NCBI GenBank assembly: GCA_017465845.1
Contig: JAFTVH010000161.1
Location: 1-35,857 of the forward strand
From: Lachnospiraceae bacterium
GTDB lineage: Bacteria > Bacillota > Clostridia > Lachnospirales > Lachnospiraceae
Direction of reading: 5' to 3'
Length of the DNA stretch: 35,857 bases
Every line of letters starts with the position of its first letter. Positions within the stretch are counted from its first letter, which is position 1. A program made the position numbers and the translations under genes. This document shows positions 1 to 7,992 of the stretch, piece by piece. The notes below the pieces were generated by a model that worked only from the letters and a program-made list of their open reading frames with translations, made no database searches and was not told where the DNA came from.

Positions 1-168
1 ATCGTTCTATTGTCTACGCATATCGTTTCAGATATTGAACACATTGCTGATCAGGTTCTAATGATGAAGGATGGACAGTTGATTTTTGAGGGAAAGTGGG
101 ACAATCAAAACGGTGATTTGGAAGAATTCTACTTGAAGCAGTTTGAGGAGGTAAGTGACAATGCATAA
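1..168 (+). CDS. ABC transporter ATP-binding protein, C-terminal fragment
   Basis: This is the last 55 codons of an ABC ATPase; the rest lies outside the window. The visible part begins just after Walker B, with the switch-histidine segment LLSTHIVSDIEHIADQV, followed by the usual LMMKDGQLIFEG strand of exporter ATPases. The stop overlaps the start of the permease gene, which indicates a translationally coupled ATPase-permease pair. The substrate cannot be judged from this fragment; drug, peptide or lantibiotic export are all possible. Confidence 0.9.
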   Translation: MVLLSTHIVSDIEHIADQVLMMKDGQLIFEGKWDNQNGDLEEFYLKQFEEVSDNA

Positions 169-1372
169 TAATTTGGGAAGGCTATTTCAATTTGAACTGA
201 AAAAGCTCGCTAAACGAAAACTTCTTTGGATTACTGCGCTGGTTTCTTTGCTCTGTATCGGATTCACAGTTACTTCCGGTCTGTTTGGTACCTATTACGT
301 GGAGGGTGAACCTGTAGAAACCCACTATCAGATTTTTAAGACGGATCAGGTTTATAGAAAAGCCCTTTCCGGAAGGGACATCGACCAGAAGTTGATTCAG
401 GAAACCGTGGATGCCTATATGCAGATTCCAGTGGGTGTAGAGCGATATACATTGACGCAGGAGTATCAAACTTATGCCCGTCCCTACAGCGATATCTTCA
501 ATCTAATCCGTTACTGGACTGGGATGGAGTTGGCGGATATTCGCAACTGGGAAGTAGATGAAGATACTTTGTATATAGCAAGAACTGAACTTCTGGAAAA
601 GGAGTGGCAGGCAATTCCTTTGACCGAAAGCGAGAAGGAATTCTGGAGAAATAAAGAAAACCAGATGCAGATTCCATTTTCGTATCATTACCATGAAGGC
701 TATGAAATTGCAATGGATTCCTTTTTGACTATCGGTGTAGTCATGCTGTTTTTGGTCGCAATATGCCTATCCAGTGTGTTTTCAGAGGAACATACCAGAA
801 GAACTGACCAACTGATGGTGAGCAGTGCAAAAGGAAAAACGACTGCTTACTGGGCAAAGATATTAGCAGGGATTACTATCTCTGTAGCAGCTGCTACGCT
901 TATGTCATTGACAACTATTTTTCTTTGTCTGAGTATTTTTGGTGCAGAGGGATTTGGAGCCCCGATGCAGATATACTTTACTACTTATTCCTATCCATTG
1001 ACTATGGGAGAAGCCTGTCTTATTGCCTATGGGATTATAATTCTTACATCCAACTTAGCAGGCGTATTTGTCATGGTTTTGTCAGAGCTGCTTCACAGCG
1101 GAGTCGCCACATTGGCAATATCTTCAGGTCTCATTATTCTGGGTGGAATGATTTCTATGCCGGTACAATACCGTATTTTGGCTCAAATTTGGGATTGGTC
1201 ACCGATGGCCTATCTGTCCACATGGAATGTGTTTGATCCAAGAACACTTACACTGTTCGGTCAGTGTTTTACATCCTGGCAGGTTGTTCCTGCGATATAT
1301 ATGCTGCTGAGTGTTGTATTGGCTGTTGGAGGAAAATATATTTACCAGAGGTATCAAGTTTCTGGAAGATAA
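161..1372 (+). CDS. ABC-2 type transporter permease
   Basis: This 403-residue integral membrane protein is the partner of the ATPase ending at 168. It has one N-terminal membrane helix (about residues 22-42), a polar region of about 140 residues probably outside the cell, then about five hydrophobic helices in the C-terminal half. The segment EEHTRRTDQLMVSSAKGK between helices 2 and 3 is the cytoplasmic coupling-type loop seen in ABC-2 permeases. The ATG at 161 lies 8 nt after AGGAGG (147-152); the in-frame GTG at 155 is too close to that site. A good hairpin terminator follows at 1468-1496, so the ATPase and permease appear to end a transcript. The substrate is unknown. The pair could be cargo of the element or flanking chromosomal DNA. 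Confidence 0.85.
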   Translation: MHNNLGRLFQFELKKLAKRKLLWITALVSLLCIGFTVTSGLFGTYYVEGEPVETHYQIFKTDQVYRKALSGRDIDQKLIQETVDAYMQIPVGVERYTLTQEYQTYARPYSDIFNLIRYWTGMELADIRNWEVDEDTLYIARTELLEKEWQAIPLTESEKEFWRNKENQMQIPFSYHYHEGYEIAMDSFLTIGVVMLFLVAICLSSVFSEEHTRRTDQLMVSSAKGKTTAYWAKILAGITISVAAATLMSLTTIFLCLSIFGAEGFGAPMQIYFTTYSYPLTMGEACLIAYGIIILTSNLAGVFVMVLSELLHSGVATLAISSGLIILGGMISMPVQYRILAQIWDWSPMAYLSTWNVFDPRTLTLFGQCFTSWQVVPAIYMLLSVVLAVGGKYIYQRYQVSGR

Positions 1373-1467
1373 TATACCCAAGCAAAATCGAAATTTGTCG
1401 AACACGCGATACTTTTAGGTTCCCAGTGTGTCAAATTCTAAGTATATTAAATAAGTTAAGTAATCAA

Positions 1468-1496
1468 GGAAGCTGCCCTGTGGTAGTTTCCTTTTT
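1468..1496 (+). terminator. Intrinsic terminator after ABC permease
   Basis: GGAAGCTGCC pairs with GGTAGTTTCC across a CTGT loop (10 pairs, two of them G-U), followed by five T. It lies about 95 nt after the permease stop. The rest of the 1373-1615 gap holds no convincing gene, only a weak TTGTTC/TATACA promoter-like pair near 1517-1546. Confidence 0.75.
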
Positions 1497-1615
1497 ATGT
1501 AGAACTAAACACTTTTTTGTTCGGGGGAGGTGCTCTTAGTTATACAATTAAAGGAATTTAAGTACATGTAGTGTACGAAAAAATATATAGCCAGATATGG
1601 CAGAAAGGATTATTT

Positions 1616-1840
1616 ATGGCAAGAAATATGAGACAAGGTACATTGGTGCCGAATGAAGGAGCAGGAAGAATTGATATCCGCTTTTCTCCGGAAGAATACT
1701 ATGGGGGACTTCATTGCGGAGAGACAATGGAGGTATTGATTGATGGGAAATGGATTCCTACCAGAATAGAAATGGATGATGATTGGTATCTGGTGGGAAT
1801 ACCGTATAGAGATCTGATAGGTCTGATTGTAAGAATTTAA
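1616..1840 (+). CDS. DUF5348 family small protein
   Basis: This 74-residue soluble protein matches my recollection of the DUF5348 family: the opening MRQGTLVPNEGAGRIDI, the central GETMEVLIDGKWIPTRIEM and the closing WYLVGI form a small beta-rich fold. Family members are common in mobile elements of Clostridia and have no established function. The ATG at 1616 follows AGAAAGGA at 1602-1609; an upstream start at 1571 would add 15 residues but lacks a ribosome site. A hairpin terminator begins 16 nt after the stop, so this small cistron is at least partly separated from the next gene. A role in regulating or supporting the downstream replication-type gene is only a guess. Confidence 0.75.
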   Translation: MARNMRQGTLVPNEGAGRIDIRFSPEEYYGGLHCGETMEVLIDGKWIPTRIEMDDDWYLVGIPYRDLIGLIVRI

Positions 1841-1855
1841 GCTATTATGTGTTTG

Positions 1856-1880
1856 CAGCTTCATATGAGGCTGTTTTTTT
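1856..1880 (+). terminator. Intrinsic terminator/attenuator before HTH gene
   Basis: CAGCTTC (1856-1862) pairs with GAGGCTG (1867-1873) around ATAT, followed by seven T. It sits only 14 nt upstream of the GGAGG ribosome site of the gene at 1906. It can therefore act as a leader attenuator as well as ending the DUF5348 transcript. Confidence 0.75.
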
Positions 1881-1905
1881 ATTGCAGAGGAAAGGAGGTG
1901 CTCTT

Positions 1906-2970
1906 GTGAAGTGCTTATATAAATATCAGTGGGTGAAGTTACAAAGAAATTATCTTCCTGAAGGAAAAGGGATTTTGGGCTATTGGGCGAAGCTGGCTGC
2001 ATGTGCAGCATATCGCAAGGGTACAGCCTTTTACTGTGGCTATGAGAACGCTGTAGGCCCTGGAATGTGGTCCGGAGGTGTTACTGGTATAAAGAGTATA
2101 CTGGGTGTGAAAAGCCGTTCTACAGCCTTACAGGTACTTCAGGAGCTGTCTGAGTTGGGATACCTGACTTATCATCTGGATCCTAAGACGAAGAAACTTA
2201 GTTTTCAAATTACGGACTGGGTAATGAACTGCTCAGGCGTAGATTGTATGAGCGGAAGTGTATACGCTACTACAGGCTATGGATTTTTGTGTATGCCCCG
2301 CAAAATCACAGAACGTCTGGTGAAGGCTGGAAGAGTATTTGAGGAAGCTGATGCCTGGATGGATTTATGGTGCCATACTGTTTCAGAAGATTCTTCGAAT
2401 GTCTTTTCTGGAATGGCACCAGTTGTTCAGTACGGGAAATATGGGATTGTTTTAACATTGGAGAAATTAGGGCAACGCTGGGGCTTGGAGAAAACAAAGG
2501 TATGGAGATTCTTAAAAAAGCATGAGGATACTTTTTCTCTGTACCGTCTTCCGGGATCTTATGGTTGCTTGATTTTCAATAAGATGTATCCATCTGAAGA
2601 GGAGATCGTATTGCCGGATCAGGCTGAAGTTATGCGCATATTGGATGAAATACGCATTATGGGAGCAAATGCGCATAAAAAAGGGACTGATCATGAGCAT
2701 ATCAATCGGCTGGTGGCTTGGTATGGCAAGAGACTGGCAGGAAAGGAAACAAACCAAGAGGATGAAAATCGCGTTGCACTTTCGACACCTATAACGCGCG
2801 CGTATCTTTCTCATTGTAGGAATTGTGAGAATTGTAATTATGACTGCCAGAGTAGTATATATGTGAAATTACTTATGGAGTCCAATAAAGGTCACATAAG
2901 GGGTCCATGTGAGGCGGTGGATCTGTCAAAAATAGCAAAGGAGATTGTAGAATATGAGTATGCAGGATGA
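1906..2970 (+). CDS. Two-HTH protein, possible replication initiator-like
   Basis: I do not recognise this 354-residue protein by a named family. Two regions look like winged helices: about residues 60-105 (SILGVKSRSTALQVLQELSELGYL followed by a beta wing) and about 185-230 (LEKLGQRWGLEKTKVWRFLKK followed by a hydrophobic strand). The C-terminus carries a cysteine cluster, CRNCENCNYDC, plausibly metal-binding. Paired winged helices are common in plasmid and ICE replication initiators, and the place at the head of the conserved module fits, but this is inference. GTG 1906 follows AAAGGAGG with good spacing. The reading frame overlaps the next gene by 17 nt. ATGCGCAT-type repeats lie inside the coding sequence at 2632-2676, which could be iteron-like sites. 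Confidence 0.6.
   Translation: MKCLYKYQWVKLQRNYLPEGKGILGYWAKLAACAAYRKGTAFYCGYENAVGPGMWSGGVTGIKSILGVKSRSTALQVLQELSELGYLTYHLDPKTKKLSFQITDWVMNCSGVDCMSGSVYATTGYGFLCMPRKITERLVKAGRVFEEADAWMDLWCHTVSEDSSNVFSGMAPVVQYGKYGIVLTLEKLGQRWGLEKTKVWRFLKKHEDTFSLYRLPGSYGCLIFNKMYPSEEEIVLPDQAEVMRILDEIRIMGANAHKKGTDHEHINRLVAWYGKRLAGKETNQEDENRVALSTPITRAYLSHCRNCENCNYDCQSSIYVKLLMESNKGHIRGPCEAVDLSKIAKEIVEYEYAG
2632..2676 (+). repeat. ATGCGCAT-like direct repeats inside HTH gene
   Basis: ATGCGCAT occurs at 2632 and 2669, and the variant ATACGCAT at 2650. The start-to-start steps are 18 and 19 bp. The same core recurs three times at exact 18-bp steps at 10827-10869. Confidence 0.4.
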
Positions 2971-3583
2971 AATGAATACATATCAGCAACAGGAGGAGCG
3001 GATACAGGCACAATCAGATGCCTTTGTAGAACTTCTGACGAAACGGGGGATCCTTGGGGATCATACGATATCCAACGAAAAAATCAGAGCAGCACAGCAG
3101 GAACGGAGAAAAGCGTCCTACCACAACACGGAGATGCTGTTAAAACACTATCGTACCGTGGTCTGGCAGTTGGAAAGCCGTCCAGGTGTGATTGCAGCGG
3201 AGTTAGACCGCCCTTTTGACAGTATCGACCAGATGATCAAGCAGTTGGATGTGGATCTGGCAAGAGGTGACCGCAGGAGGGAGCACGAATTGGCCAGCGT
3301 ACAAAAGTCCAGGATGTTGATCAATCGGGTTAATGAGGCGTTGACGGTGCTAAAGAATAAACCGGAAAATGGAGAGCGGTTATACGAGTTAATCTATCTG
3401 ACCTTTATTACGCCTGAAAAATTAAGCCATAAAGAACTTTTGTATCGACTGAATATGTCGTCCAGAAGCTATTACCGGTTAAGAGAGCAGGCAATTACCA
3501 TACTGTCCATCCGGTTATGGGCAGCACCAACCACAGAAGCAGATTTCTGGTTGGATATGCTGACTCTGTTAGAGAGTACTTAA
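2954..3583 (+). CDS. ArpU/sigma-region-4-like regulatory protein
   Basis: This 209-residue protein has a long charged, helical N-terminal half (residues 1-135, rich in Q, E, R and K) and a C-terminal helix-turn-helix. The segment LYELIYLTFITPEKLSHKELLYRLNMSSRSYYRLREQAI is laid out like region 4 of sigma factors and like the ArpU/RinA group of late transcription regulators in Gram-positive phages and ICEs. I infer a DNA-binding activator role, possibly for the transfer operon that begins just downstream. The start overlaps the preceding gene by 17 nt, so the two are probably translated together. A promoter-like pair and a terminator hairpin lie between this gene and the pilin-like gene. Confidence 0.6.
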   Translation: MSMQDEMNTYQQQEERIQAQSDAFVELLTKRGILGDHTISNEKIRAAQQERRKASYHNTEMLLKHYRTVVWQLESRPGVIAAELDRPFDSIDQMIKQLDVDLARGDRRREHELASVQKSRMLINRVNEALTVLKNKPENGERLYELIYLTFITPEKLSHKELLYRLNMSSRSYYRLREQAITILSIRLWAAPTTEADFWLDMLTLLEST

Positions 3584-3605
3584 GCAGTGGCAAGAATATG
3601 CCTAT

Positions 3606-3697
3606 AAAAGGACGATTCTTTGCCGATGACACGCAAATTGAAAAATGTTATAGTGATAGTGTCCCAAAGTGGGCAGACCACAAAAGGACAATTCTTT
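3606..3697 (+). repeat. 16-bp direct repeats flanking a promoter
   Basis: AAAAGGACGATTCTTT (3606-3621) and AAAAGGACAATTCTTT (3682-3697) differ at one base and are 76 bp apart. The ATGACA/TATAGT promoter lies between them. They are candidate binding sites for a regulator of the transfer genes. Confidence 0.5.
3626..3654 (+). promoter_or_regulatory. Candidate promoter of the transfer operon
   Basis: ATGACA (3626-3631) and TATAGT (3649-3654) are separated by 17 bp, each one base from consensus. It precedes the pilin-like gene and is bracketed by 16-bp direct repeats. Confidence 0.45.
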
Positions 3698-3702
3698 AGA
3701 TG

Positions 3703-3743
3703 CCGCATCCGAAGCACTCGAAGCTTTCTGGAGCGGTTTTTTT
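3703..3743 (+). terminator. Intrinsic terminator/attenuator before transfer operon
   Basis: CCGCATCC (3703-3710) pairs with GGAGCGG (3730-3736) with one bulged A, and seven T follow. It lies 14 nt before the AGGAGGA ribosome site of the pilin-like gene, downstream of the candidate promoter. Transcription into the secretion genes would have to read through it. Confidence 0.7.
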
Positions 3744-3771
3744 ATTACCCAAAATGGAAGGAGGAATAGGC

Positions 3772-4134
3772 ATGAGCAAGAAACAGAAAAAAGACAGATG
3801 GTGGGTTACGATGTACTGGTCCATGGTCGGTATGGTATCGGGGGCGATGCTTACACTGCAGCCGGTACTGGCGGCATCTACAACAATCTGGGATCGCTTC
3901 AGTTTGATCATGAAGGACATTTACGGACAGCTGGTTGGTATCAGTACGATTGTGGCGGTTACCGTGGCGTCTATTGCACTGATTGTCCGCATGGTATCCA
4001 GAAATCAGCGGTCTGTGGATGAGGCGACTGCATGGCTCAAACGAATTGTGGCAACCTGGATCATTCTCAATTCACTTGGCTTTGTTGTGGCATACTTACA
4101 GCCTCTGATTGCCGGTGGTAATTACAATCCTTAA
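3772..4134 (+). CDS. VirB2/pilin-like conjugal transfer protein
   Basis: This is a 120-residue protein with a basic N-terminus (MSKKQKKDRWW). It has a hydrophobic segment ending in LAAS, which could be a signal sequence cut after QPVLAA, and two further hydrophobic helices (about residues 52-72 and 92-112) joined by a short basic loop. This size and topology match VirB2/TrbC-type pilin-like subunits, the usual first gene of Gram-positive type IV secretion operons, directly before the VirB6-like gene. ATG 3772 follows AGGAGGA; the longer frame from 3700 crosses the terminator and lacks a site. It probably sits in the membrane at the base of the mating channel. The exact family was not verified. 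Confidence 0.65.
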   Translation: MSKKQKKDRWWVTMYWSMVGMVSGAMLTLQPVLAASTTIWDRFSLIMKDIYGQLVGISTIVAVTVASIALIVRMVSRNQRSVDEATAWLKRIVATWIILNSLGFVVAYLQPLIAGGNYNP

Positions 4135-4165
4135 TCCCAGTCAGGAAGAATGGAGGTGATAACAT

Positions 4166-6256
4166 TTGCTTGACTGGATATTTGAGGGGATTGTCACTTG
4201 GATCGCCAGTGTGGTATCGGAGCTGTTTGATGCGGTGTCAGGGCTGTTTCTCGATGCTCTGGGTACAGACATGACGGCGATGGAGGAGTATTTCCCCTTC
4301 GTGGCGAAAGCATTTGACATTATGCAGTATACTGCGTGGGCACTTTTGTTTTTGATTACAGTCTGGCAACTATTCCGGGTCTTTGGTGGCCCAATCAGTG
4401 AGGCAGAAAATCCTTGGACTCTGCTTGCAAGAAGCAGCATATTTGCACTTTTGATTGGTTATGCCAAACCGATCTTCCAGATGACACTGGATATTGCAAG
4501 AGCACCTTATTCCTCGCTTATGGATATTCCGATGGTGGGTGAAGACTTTACATTTGCCGGTGTCGGGCAGGTACTTGCAAATGGATTGACCACTCTTGTG
4601 GCGATGATATCCGTGGTCGGAACATTGTTACTGGTGATTTTGGAGATTGCACTTGGATGGAATTATTTTAAACTACTGCTGGAAACGGTAGAAAGATATA
4701 TTGTTGTGGGAGTCCTTTGTTATACGTCGCCGCTGGCATTTTGTATGGGCGGATCGAAGGCTACCAATCCTGTGTTTAAGAGCTGGTGTCGCATGGTTGG
4801 ATCCCAGCTTTTGCTGCTTGTTATGAATGTATGGTTTCTACGTGGCTTTAGCAGTTCTATGGGGCAGTATATTGCCAATGCAGGTGCTCTTTCAAGTGGA
4901 CGGGGAAGCTTGTTTCTATGGCTTTTTTGTGCACTTGCTTTTCTAAAGACAGCTCAAAAGTTTGATAGTTACTTAGCTGCTATGGGGCTCAATGTGGCAC
5001 AGACCGGTTCCAGTCTGGGTATGGAAATGCTGATGGCAACCAGAGTGCTTAGCGGGATCGGAAGCGGAGCAAGAAGTGCAGGATCAATCTTCGGAGGCGG
5101 AAATGCCGCTACTGCAGGAACAGGAGCAGCTTCACAGGGCTTTGCGGCCGGCTTTGCAAGTCGGTTCAAAGGAAATTCGTTTGTCCGGGACGCTGTGGTA
5201 GATGGCGGAACCAGAATGGGGGCTGGTGGAAGCATCGGCTTTATCGGAAGAGCTTTTGGCGGTATCGCTGCACGTAACGGAGCAACACTTACTGGAGAGT
5301 CGATTTCTTCGGTTGCGACAAGATTACCCAATGCATCCGGTAGTATTGCCGGGGACATTGCAGACAGAAGTCTTGAAAACTATATGCCACATATAAGTGG
5401 CTATCAGTTATCCAATACGCAGATTAGTGGTGGACAGATCAGTACCAGAGCTACAGGCCCGGATGGGAGAGAAAGTGATGTATCACTGTATAACGCATCA
5501 CAATTTGAAAGACCGGATGCTCCTCATAGCACTGTGACAGCATCTGATGGAAGTACCTGGTATCAAATGGCCAGCGGGGCCGGAGCAGGAACCTTTTATG
5601 ATGTCCCCGGATTCCAGGGAAGTCCGGAGGAAGCCGGTATGGTTGCTGCGGCATTTCCAGATGCAGCGGAGCAGACGATGCTTCGTACCGTAGGAGAAGG
5701 GGTACTGGAAGCTACAGATGGAGACGGATCCTCCTTGTGGTATAACAGTGCATATTATGAAGAACCAGAGGCACCGCACACAATTATGCAAGCCGCCAAT
5801 GGCGTGGATTGGTACGCAATGCAGCAATCCGGAGTTGCGCCTGAGTTTGATACAGATGGATCTGCTCTTGCATATAATCAAGCCCAGTTCCAGAACTTCA
5901 TGCCTGGGTATGAGCAACAGGTATCCTCTGTGGATGGTACGAACCGAAACGAAGGAAACTTTGAAGTACGTCATGCGGATGGTTCAGGTACGATGTTCTA
6001 TGACACCACACAATTTGCTTCTCCTCGTGGAGATTATCAGGTATATGAAGATACAACAGGACATCAATGGTATGCAATCCGTGGTGAAGCTGCGGTGGAT
6101 CAGAAGCCGGTATATGAAGACGGAAAGCCGGTCTATGATGAAAAGGGCTTACGGACTGTTGCTGTAGAAACCGTAAGATATAAGAACACACCATCCAGAT
6201 ATGGCGAGGTGAAGAGTCGTAGGATGGAAATACGGGCACCCAGACGGAGACGATAG
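4166..6256 (+). CDS. VirB6-like polytopic conjugation channel protein
   Basis: This 696-residue protein starts at TTG 4166, about 6 nt after GGAGGTGA. The N-terminal half holds about six hydrophobic helices between residues 5 and 290 and resembles VirB6/TrbL channel subunits. A Gly/Ala/Ser-rich linker follows (about 295-400). The C-terminal 260 residues carry imperfect repeats of the form Y(N/D)xxxFxxP, then DGxxWYxM, around residues 440, 475, 524, 568 and 610. The tail is strongly basic (RRMEIRAPRRRR). Long soluble tails on VirB6 proteins are known in other systems, but I do not recognise this repeat. It is in a tight operon with the pilin-like gene upstream and the wall hydrolase downstream. 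The role is probably DNA passage through the membrane, with the repeats as a partner-binding or channel-lining part. Confidence 0.8.
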   Translation: MLDWIFEGIVTWIASVVSELFDAVSGLFLDALGTDMTAMEEYFPFVAKAFDIMQYTAWALLFLITVWQLFRVFGGPISEAENPWTLLARSSIFALLIGYAKPIFQMTLDIARAPYSSLMDIPMVGEDFTFAGVGQVLANGLTTLVAMISVVGTLLLVILEIALGWNYFKLLLETVERYIVVGVLCYTSPLAFCMGGSKATNPVFKSWCRMVGSQLLLLVMNVWFLRGFSSSMGQYIANAGALSSGRGSLFLWLFCALAFLKTAQKFDSYLAAMGLNVAQTGSSLGMEMLMATRVLSGIGSGARSAGSIFGGGNAATAGTGAASQGFAAGFASRFKGNSFVRDAVVDGGTRMGAGGSIGFIGRAFGGIAARNGATLTGESISSVATRLPNASGSIAGDIADRSLENYMPHISGYQLSNTQISGGQISTRATGPDGRESDVSLYNASQFERPDAPHSTVTASDGSTWYQMASGAGAGTFYDVPGFQGSPEEAGMVAAAFPDAAEQTMLRTVGEGVLEATDGDGSSLWYNSAYYEEPEAPHTIMQAANGVDWYAMQQSGVAPEFDTDGSALAYNQAQFQNFMPGYEQQVSSVDGTNRNEGNFEVRHADGSGTMFYDTTQFASPRGDYQVYEDTTGHQWYAIRGEAAVDQKPVYEDGKPVYDEKGLRTVAVETVRYKNTPSRYGEVKSRRMEIRAPRRRR

Positions 6257-6285
6257 TCTGAAATGTAAGATAGGAGGTGGAAGGA

Positions 6286-7971
6286 GTGGCTGGTCCGCAG
6301 AATCAACAGATGGGAGACGGATCTGATAATTATGGTCAGGCGGCGGGCCAGATGGCAAAGGCTGCAAAACAGGCTGGACAGGAAGTGGCTAAAAAGACCG
6401 CTGAAAAAGGCATTGAAGCAGGTGCTAATGCAGCCGCAGCAACGGTGAAAGCCGGGGTGGAAGGAGGAAAGGCAGTTGCTGAGATTGCAGCCGGGACAGC
6501 GGCTGGAGGCCCCTGGGGAGCTATTCTGTCAGCTGCCTGGTCGCTTCGACATACGCTTTATAAAGTGCTGATATGCCTGTGTTTGGGGCTTTTATTCATG
6601 ATTGTGATGATTGTATCACTGCCATCCATTGTTACGGAAAGCATTTTCGGACTGAATGGTACGCAGCCGGTACAGGGAGCAACTTTGATGGTATCCTATA
6701 CCGAGTTATCGGAGCTTGTTTCAGAGGTTGTAGATGATGGATATGAGAAGTCTTTACTGGAAGTAGAAAAGATTATCAAGGATGGTGGCTATGACTACGA
6801 TTTGTCCATGGAGGCACTGGTTAACTACGCACAAAGCTCTGCAGGCTATGATGTGAGTTACATTCTGGCAGCATATTCTGCATCTCTACAGCAAAAGGGA
6901 ACCAGTAAGGATGATATGAAATCAAAGATGGATAAAGTTGCTAAGGACATGTTTCCGGTGTCCCATATAGAAAAGCAGAAGGAACGGACGATTCCACTTA
7001 CCTATCAGACATACAAACCTGTAACGGTTACGATCGTTACAAAAGCTTCCTTGATCGGTATTGTAAATGGTGTACCGCAAGTGAAATATGATCTTTCCAG
7101 CGGAACCTATTACGAACCGGACGGAGAAGCTACCAGTGAAAGTGAGATTACGGTAGATGATTATAAGGCAGTAACACTGGTAACACCGGTGTACTCCGGA
7201 GGCAAAGTATCCGGTACGCAAACGGAAACCTATTATGAGCCGGACGGTGAAGTGACTCTGACTCCAGAGACAGAGATAATCACTTATGCGGAATGCACCA
7301 TTCATCCATTTGATGAGGCAGTCATTGTGGATGCCTTTGATCTGGATCTTACTACCGAATATGATTTGTTTGGCATTACCTATGGGGAAGCCATTCAGAA
7401 TATGGCAAATGCTTTAAAGCGGACACTTTATGGGACGCTTGGAAGCGGAGAAGCTGTACCGCTGACCGATGCGGAACTGGTTTCATTTGTGGAGGGCCAG
7501 GGACTTAGTGAGGAAAGAAAAAGCATCCTTACAAATGCCTTGTCGCTGGTTGGAAAAGTTCCTTACTTTTGGGGTGGCAAATCGGCTCCCGGTTGGAATG
7601 ATGAGTGGAACACACCAAAAGTGGTGACAGCAGCCGGTTCCAGTTCCAGTGGCACAATCAGGCCTTTCGGGCTTGATTGCAGCGGATTTACCGATTGGGT
7701 GTATCAGACCGCCCTTGGAATGAGTATTGGTGTTGGAACAGAATCACAGTGGAACAACAGCAGAGAGATTCTTGAGTCAGAGTTGATTCCCGGTGATCTT
7801 GGTTTTCTGCAGGCACCATCGGAAACTTCAACCAATCATGTGTTGATATATGCGGGAGTAGGAGAAGGCGGTGAACAGTTATGGGTTCATTGTGAGAGTG
7901 GAAATGGTGTGGTATTAAACTCACCGGATTACGTTACTTATTACAGGAGAATCAGTAGTCTGGCTGAGTAA
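6286..7971 (+). CDS. Membrane-anchored NlpC/P60 peptidoglycan hydrolase of the T4SS
   Basis: This 561-residue, CwlT/VirB1-type protein probably opens the cell wall locally for the mating channel. The N-terminus is Ala/Gly/Lys-rich, then one membrane helix near residues 95-115. An extracellular region contains two copies of TYYEPDGE with related flanks (about 275-330). The C-terminal NlpC/P60 domain (about 415-561) shows the catalytic Cys465 in GLDCSGF, His518 in TNHVLIY and His535 in LWVHCESG, so it should be active as an endopeptidase. GTG 6286 is preferred because AGGAGG (6272-6277) overlaps the alternative GTG at 6277. I see no second lysozyme-like domain, unlike two-domain CwlT proteins. 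Confidence 0.85.
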   Translation: MAGPQNQQMGDGSDNYGQAAGQMAKAAKQAGQEVAKKTAEKGIEAGANAAAATVKAGVEGGKAVAEIAAGTAAGGPWGAILSAAWSLRHTLYKVLICLCLGLLFMIVMIVSLPSIVTESIFGLNGTQPVQGATLMVSYTELSELVSEVVDDGYEKSLLEVEKIIKDGGYDYDLSMEALVNYAQSSAGYDVSYILAAYSASLQQKGTSKDDMKSKMDKVAKDMFPVSHIEKQKERTIPLTYQTYKPVTVTIVTKASLIGIVNGVPQVKYDLSSGTYYEPDGEATSESEITVDDYKAVTLVTPVYSGGKVSGTQTETYYEPDGEVTLTPETEIITYAECTIHPFDEAVIVDAFDLDLTTEYDLFGITYGEAIQNMANALKRTLYGTLGSGEAVPLTDAELVSFVEGQGLSEERKSILTNALSLVGKVPYFWGGKSAPGWNDEWNTPKVVTAAGSSSSGTIRPFGLDCSGFTDWVYQTALGMSIGVGTESQWNNSREILESELIPGDLGFLQAPSETSTNHVLIYAGVGEGGEQLWVHCESGNGVVLNSPDYVTYYRRISSLAE

Positions 7972-7992
7972 TTATGAGATTACAGGAGGGAT

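Noticed and set aside
3517-3699. 60-codon plus-strand frame between the ArpU-like gene and the pilin-like gene
   Set aside because: No ribosome site, overlaps the upstream gene in another frame and covers the promoter and direct repeats.
5498-5974. Minus-strand 158-codon frame opposite the VirB6-like tail
   Set aside because: No ribosome site, composition typical of an antisense shadow, and the plus-strand gene is well supported.
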